Part shown: positions 60,297 through 64,000 of the stretch, piece by piece | How the letters are laid out: each line of letters begins with the position of its first letter | Position numbering within the stretch: position 1 is the first letter of the stretch | Assembly (NCBI RefSeq): GCF_008704655.1 | Contig: NZ_CP023688.1 | Location: 4,216,001-4,280,000, forward strand | DNA from: Streptomyces rimosus | Lineage (GTDB): Bacteria; Actinomycetota; Actinomycetes; Streptomycetales; Streptomycetaceae | Length of the DNA: 64,000 nucleotides | Direction of reading: 5' to 3' | Made by a program: the position numbers and the translations under genes | The notes under the pieces: generated by a model | Told to the model about the DNA's origin: nothing | What the model saw: the letters and a program-made list of their open reading frames with translations, nothing else | Database searches by the model: none

Positions 60297-61636
60297 CGGC
60301 CCTCCTCCTTCGGCTGCCGGTCCTGACGGCCCGCGGTGTCCGCGGCGCCGGGCCAGGCGCGGACGACGAGGACGGCGTTGTGCCCGCCGAACCCGAACGA
60401 GTTGCTGAGCACCGCGCGGACCGCGTGCTCACGGGCCTTGTGCGGTACGTAGTCGAGCGTGGTGTCCTCGGGGTCGTCGCAGTTGACCGTCGGCGGCACC
60501 AGGCCGGTACGGATCGTCTGGACGGCGGCGATCAGCTCCACGGCGCCGGCCGCGCCGATCATGTGGCCGGTCATCGACTTGAGCGAGCTGATGGGCACCC
60601 GCGGGGCGTGGCCGCCGAGGACCGCGTGGATCGCGGCGCTCTCGATGCGGTCGTTGAGCTGGGTGCTGGTGCCGTGTGCCGAGACGTGGTCGATGTCCTC
60701 GGGACGAAGGCCCGCGTCGGCGAGCGCGTCGGTCATCGCCTGCCGGGCGGCCAGGCCGTCGGGGTGCGGGTGGGTCGAGTGGTAGGCGTCGGTGGTGGCG
60801 CCGTACCCGGCCACCTCGGCCAGGATCGTGGCGCCGCGCCGCACCGCGTGCTCGGCGTCCTCCAGGACGACGATGCCGGCGCCCGCGCCCATCACGAAGC
60901 CGTCGCGCTGCCGGTCGAAGGGCCGGCTGACCAGGTGCGGGTCGTCGTCGCGGCGGGAGAGCGCCCCGGCGTTGGCGGCGGCGCCCAGGTCGAGCGGGTT
61001 GACCGCGTCGTCCGCGCCGCCGGCGATCGCGACATCGGCGTAGCCGTGCCGGATCATGCGCAGCGCGTCGCCGACGCAGGTCGCGCCGGTGGCGCAGGCG
61101 GTGACGGTGGCGCCGGAGGCGCCGCGGGCCCCGAAGCGGGCGGCGATCTCACCGGCCGCGCTGTCCAGGGAACCGCCGGAAGCGAGGTAGGGCGTCATCC
61201 GGCGGCGGCCGTGGTCGCGCAGGTCGTGGATGGCCGTGCGCATCAGCTGGCCGGGGCCGTAGCCGGAGCCGACCAGGACGGCCGTACGGGTGGCGAGTTC
61301 CTCGCCGATCGTCAGCCCGGCCTGGTCCATCGCCTGGAGGGCGGCGGCGAGCCCGAACTGCGCGAAGCGGTCCAGGCGCCGGCTCACCTTGTTCGGCATG
61401 TACGGCTTGGGGTCGAAGCCCACGACCTCGCCGGCGAACCGGGTGGGCAGGGCGTCCACGTCGTAGCGCGTGATGGGGCGGATGCCGCTCTGTCCGGCGG
61501 TGGCAGCGGCCCAGAACTCCTCGACGGTGTGGCCGATCGGGGAGATGGTGCCGCAGCCGGTGATCACCACGCGGCGCTCCGCGCCGGCGGGCCGGGTCAG
61601 GGCCGGGTTCCGGTTCGCGTCCTGCGTCGGTGCCAT
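60293..61636 (-). CDS. FabF-type beta-ketoacyl-ACP synthase II (minus strand)
   Basis: A 447-aa KAS-II. VVITGCGTISPIGHTVEEFW is the N-terminus. Catalytic Cys in TACATGATCVGDAL (about residue 180), His in SAHGTSTQLND and His in MTGHMIGAAGAVE. NSFGFGGHNAVLVV ends the fold. First gene of the operon KS-LanKC-precursor-ENR-ureohydrolase-dehydratase-ligase. ATG 61636 has GGAAGGGAGG upstream. Its direct overlap with lanKC ties acyl-chain elongation to lanthipeptide formation. Confidence 0.93.
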   Translation of the reverse strand: MAPTQDANRNPALTRPAGAERRVVITGCGTISPIGHTVEEFWAAATAGQSGIRPITRYDVDALPTRFAGEVVGFDPKPYMPNKVSRRLDRFAQFGLAAALQAMDQAGLTIGEELATRTAVLVGSGYGPGQLMRTAIHDLRDHGRRRMTPYLASGGSLDSAAGEIAARFGARGASGATVTACATGATCVGDALRMIRHGYADVAIAGGADDAVNPLDLGAAANAGALSRRDDDPHLVSRPFDRQRDGFVMGAGAGIVVLEDAEHAVRRGATILAEVAGYGATTDAYHSTHPHPDGLAARQAMTDALADAGLRPEDIDHVSAHGTSTQLNDRIESAAIHAVLGGHAPRVPISSLKSMTGHMIGAAGAVELIAAVQTIRTGLVPPTVNCDDPEDTTLDYVPHKAREHAVRAVLSNSFGFGGHNAVLVVRAWPGAADTAGRQDRQPKEEGR

Positions 61637-61924
61637 GGTCCCGCCTCCCTTCCGTTCGCGTACGTCGTGGGTGTCTTCGGTGGTGGGGCGCGGGGCCCCG
61701 GTGCCGCGGACGGGGGCGGCCGTCCGTCCGGCCCGCCGTCGTCCCGTCCTGGCGACGACGAAAGATTGACACACCCTCGACTCAGGAGTCAAGAAACATG
61801 ACTGACGACTTTTGGAGCCCCGCGAAGGAGCCAACGTCTCGCGTTGACTGTGCACAGAGATTGCTGTTCACTACCGGACTTATGGGAAGTCATGAACTTG
61901 ACTCACTAGTCACGGAGTTTTGAT
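61637..61924. promoter_or_regulatory. Divergent promoter region with repeated TGACT/AGTCA half-sites
   Basis: An A+T-richer 290-bp region between the KS-LanKC operon and the R2-like gene. It holds TTGAC (61766) and TCGAC (61777), 11 bp apart. Palindrome-like gactc-ag-gagtc (61778-61789) and tgact-cact-agtca near 61900 follow, with further tgact copies. On the minus strand ttgact lies 17 bp from a tcaatc box. The density of half-sites suggests an operator for a cluster regulator not encoded in the window. Confidence 0.55.
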
Positions 61925-62914
61925 ATGCCGCGCTGGAGCACCCTGCTGCTCGACGACGCCAAGCTCGCCGAGATGCCCCGCCTGCCCCTGGACGACGTAC
62001 TCCGGCACGCGGACCTCGTCACCGAGCAGCAGCCGCACCCCCAGGCGCTCTACGAGCGCTGGGAGAAGCAGCAGTGGTCCGCCCAGGCCATCGAACTGGA
62101 GCCGGACCGCGAGGACTTCGACAAGCGGCTGCCGCGCTCCGCGCGCAAGGCGATCGAGGAGTCCATCGCCACCTTCATCATCGGCGAGTACACCGGCCTG
62201 GACCTGCTCGGCCCCATCCTGACCGGCGCCCCCGAGGAGCGCGACCACCTCTACCTCGGCACCCAGATCGCCGACGAGACCCGGCACACCCAGCTGATGC
62301 TGCGCCTCGGCGAGGAGCTGCTCGGCCTGGATTCCGACCCCAAGCGGATGCTCGTCCAGGCGTGGAACATGGTCACCCCGCCGCACCGGGACCTCAGCCG
62401 CCTGGAGACCGAGGTCATCCGCGAACTCCAGGAACACCCCTCGGACTACCGGCGCTGGCTGCGCGCCGTGGCGCTCTTCCACCTGATCACCGAGGGCGTG
62501 CTCGCCCTGGTCGGCCAGCGCGCCATCGTCAACTCGCTGCACGGCGTACCGCTGCTGGCCGGGGTGAAGGCCGGCTTCACCGCGATGGCCCGCGACGAGT
62601 CCCGGCACGTCAGCTTCGGCCTGCACGCCCTGCGCATCGGGATCAAGGAGGGCTACGGCGACGACATCCGCGAGGTCATCGAGCAGGCCGCGCCGATCGC
62701 CCTGAACATCGAGGAGGGCGGCCAGGTCGACGACGCCCCGCAGGGGCTGACCATGAAGCAGCTCGGCATCGAGAGCCTGTACCGGCAGCTCCGCCTCATC
62801 GGCATCGAGCGGCAGTTCGCGGACCACGTCGTGGCGCTGTCCATGCCCACGCCGGCCGCCGCCGAAGACGCCGAGGCCGCCGGGAACGCCGAGAACACCG
62901 CCTCGCACTCCTGA
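61925..62914 (+). CDS. R2-like di-iron oxidase (ribonucleotide reductase beta-like)
   Basis: A 329-aa ferritin-like protein. Metal ligands: Glu in FIIGEYTG, Glu/His in ADETRHTQ, Glu in HLITEGVLALVG, and Glu/His in DESRHVSFG. A Glu at the first position, instead of the Asp of class I R2, resembles R2lox-type oxidases. No R1 gene is near, so it is a biosynthetic oxygenase or desaturase candidate for the acyl chain or an amine. Start ATG 61925 behind CACGGAG. It heads the plus-strand unit with ACP and P450. Confidence 0.85.
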   Translation: MPRWSTLLLDDAKLAEMPRLPLDDVLRHADLVTEQQPHPQALYERWEKQQWSAQAIELEPDREDFDKRLPRSARKAIEESIATFIIGEYTGLDLLGPILTGAPEERDHLYLGTQIADETRHTQLMLRLGEELLGLDSDPKRMLVQAWNMVTPPHRDLSRLETEVIRELQEHPSDYRRWLRAVALFHLITEGVLALVGQRAIVNSLHGVPLLAGVKAGFTAMARDESRHVSFGLHALRIGIKEGYGDDIREVIEQAAPIALNIEEGGQVDDAPQGLTMKQLGIESLYRQLRLIGIERQFADHVVALSMPTPAAAEDAEAAGNAENTASHS

Positions 62915-62983
62915 CCCGCCCGGACGCGCCCGCGCGTCCACCGCACCCCGAGCCACACCCCACACCACAGAGAGGTAACCACC

Positions 62984-63229
62984 ATGACGCGTGAAGAGAT
63001 CATCGCCGGACTCGCCGAGATCCTCAACGAGGTCGCCGACGTCGAACCCGCCGAGGTGAGCGAGGAGAAGGCCTTCATCGAGGACCTGGACGTCGACTCG
63101 CTGGCCATGGTCGAGGTCATCGTCGCCGTCGAGGAGCGCTTCGGCGTCAGCCTCCCCGAGGAGGAGCTGAAGGAGCTGCGCCTGGTCTCCGACATCGTGC
63201 TCCGCGTCGAGAAGCAGCTGACGGCCTGA
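62984..63229 (+). CDS. Acyl carrier protein
   Basis: An 81-aa stand-alone ACP. FIEDLDVDSLAMVEVIVAVEE holds the phosphopantetheine Ser in the DSL motif. The length and acidic profile are normal. A strong AGAGAGG ribosome binding site precedes ATG 62984. It should carry the growing acyl chain for the ketosynthases, dehydratase and enoyl reductase of the cluster, and may be the donor for the GNAT. Confidence 0.95.
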   Translation: MTREEIIAGLAEILNEVADVEPAEVSEEKAFIEDLDVDSLAMVEVIVAVEERFGVSLPEEELKELRLVSDIVLRVEKQLTA

Positions 63230-63254
63230 GCGCCGCGGCGGCCCGCACCAGACC

Positions 63255-63294
63255 GGTGCGCCCCGCCCCTGCCCCCGAAGGGGCGGGGCGCACC
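63255..63294 (+). terminator. Strong hairpin between ACP and P450
   Basis: A perfect 16-bp stem ggtgcgccccgcccct/aggggcggggcgcacc with an 8-nt loop, 25 bp past the ACP stop and 18 bp before the P450 start. Probably attenuates read-through so that ACP is made in excess over P450. Confidence 0.88.
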
Positions 63295-63312
63295 TTCCAG
63301 CCAGGAGGCACC

Positions 63313-64000
63313 ATGAGCGACCCGGCCGCGGTACGCCGGGCCCTGCGCGCGCTGTTCAGCCCGCTGGGCTGCCCCGACCCGTACCCGCACTACGCGGTGC
63401 TGCGGGAGCACGGGCCGGTCTCCCGGCTGCCGGACGGCACCGTCGTCGTCAGCCGGCACGCCGACTGCGACCGCGTGCTGCGCGATCCGCTCTTCCGGGT
63501 CGAGGACGACGCGTACCTCGCCCGTACCTGGCCCGAGGGCCGCGACCACCTCAGCGTCTTCTCCCTGATGGGCGAGATGGTCAACCAGAACTCGCCGCAC
63601 CACGAGCGGCTGCGCCGCCTGGTGGGCCGCGCCTTCACCCCGCGCCGGGTGGCCGGGCTGCGGCCCGCGGTGGAGAAGCTGGTCGACGGCCTGCTGGACG
63701 GCCTCGCCGAACGGGCCGCCGGGGGCGCTCCGGTGGATCTGATGGAGCACTTCGCGCTGCCGCTGCCGATCACCGTCATCGGCGAGCTGCTCGGCATCCC
63801 CGAGGAGGACCGCGCCTGGTTCGCGCCGCGCGTGCAGGCCGTCACCTCCGCGATCGAGCAGAACCTCGCCGGGGAGGCGCTGGAGCGCGCGGACGAGGCC
63901 ACCGCGGAGCTGTGGGACCGGCTCGGCGCGCTGGCCGCCCGGCGCCAGGAGGACCCGCGCGCCGACCTGGTCAGCACGCTCATCGCGGTACGCGAGGAGG
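63313..64000 (+). CDS. Cytochrome P450 (3' truncated by the window)
   Basis: The first 229 residues of a bacterial class I P450, with AGGAGG before ATG 63313. It shows HYAVLREHGPVSRLPDG, NSPHHERLRRLVGRAFTPRRV (C-helix with the His-x3-Arg haem-propionate pair) and LPITVIGELLGIPEEDR. The oxygen-binding threonine, ExxR and haem Cys would follow after 64000. Likely hydroxylates or desaturates the lipid or peptide of the cluster product. Confidence 0.92.
   Translation, partial: MSDPAAVRRALRALFSPLGCPDPYPHYAVLREHGPVSRLPDGTVVVSRHADCDRVLRDPLFRVEDDAYLARTWPEGRDHLSVFSLMGEMVNQNSPHHERLRRLVGRAFTPRRVAGLRPAVEKLVDGLLDGLAERAAGGAPVDLMEHFALPLPITVIGELLGIPEEDRAWFAPRVQAVTSAIEQNLAGEALERADEATAELWDRLGALAARRQEDPRADLVSTLIAVREE

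Overview
The window is high-G+C actinobacterial DNA that I attribute to Streptomyces. Its first three quarters carry a conserved chromosomal gene set that, from memory, follows the S. coelicolor order from about SCO3550 to SCO3580: DUF1998 helicase, Tad pilus genes, HAD phosphatase, acetyl-CoA synthetase, NhaA, MarP-like protease, Nth, Crp, an ArsA-like pair, WblA and a class A PBP. GTG and TTG starts, ATGA stop/start overlaps and long G+C-rich hairpins also fit this genus.

Layout. 1-3.1 kb: helicase (5' end cut by the window), a zinc-ribbon protein and a cupin. 3.2-8.5 kb (minus strand): compact Tad/Flp pilus operon cpaE-cpaF-tadB-tadC-flp-tadE-tadE-like. 9-23.9 kb: HAD phosphatase, degenerate Fic-like protein, CooC/MinD-like ATPase, deacetylase-like lipoprotein, SulP-carbonic anhydrase fusion, acetyl-CoA synthetase, NhaA, holin-X-like protein, hydrolase, MarP-like protease and Nudix. 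24-40.5 kb: endonuclease III with a long Lys/Ala tail, Crp, exported agmatine deiminase-like enzyme with a divergent TetR gene and palindromic operator, MBL/Nudix/RidA/DUF4177 run, ArsA-like pair, WblA, PBP, YqeY, phosphoesterase and a membrane protein.

40.48-43.8 kb: a tRNA-Pro(CGG) gene is followed by about 3.2 kb of visibly less G+C-rich DNA. It ends in a 27-bp imperfect copy of the tRNA 3' end, as expected of an integrated element that has lost its integrase. Its cargo is a DUF4365-type (PD-(D/E)XK-like) protein one base upstream of a 378-aa protein I do not recognise, plus a 91-aa orphan. This is a candidate undescribed two-gene module, possibly defensive. 43.9-48.3 kb: ArsR-like regulator, an alpha/beta hydrolase with a repetitive glycine-rich N-terminus, and an NfeD-like/SPFH pair.

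48.37-64 kb (continuing past the right edge): a biosynthetic cluster that looks like a class III lanthipeptide-lipid hybrid (lipolanthine-like). A 28-aa precursor (57512-57598, minus) ends in a Ser-x2-Ser-x2-Cys motif. It lies directly downstream of a class III LanKC synthetase and a FabF-type ketosynthase. Discrete acyl-chain enzymes surround them: a second ketosynthase, a HadA/MaoC dehydratase, a FabI/InhA-type enoyl reductase, an AMP-dependent ligase, an ACP, an R2-like di-iron protein and a P450. A ureohydrolase, GNAT transferase, PIG-L hydrolase, NodS-like methyltransferase and MGT-type glycosyltransferase complete it. My model: a guanidino or amino acid starter is activated and elongated by type II enzymes, the amidine is removed by the ureohydrolase, the GNAT joins the acyl chain to the peptide N-terminus, and methylation and glycosylation finish the product. 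No ketoreductase or LanD-type cysteine decarboxylase is visible; they may lie beyond 64000.
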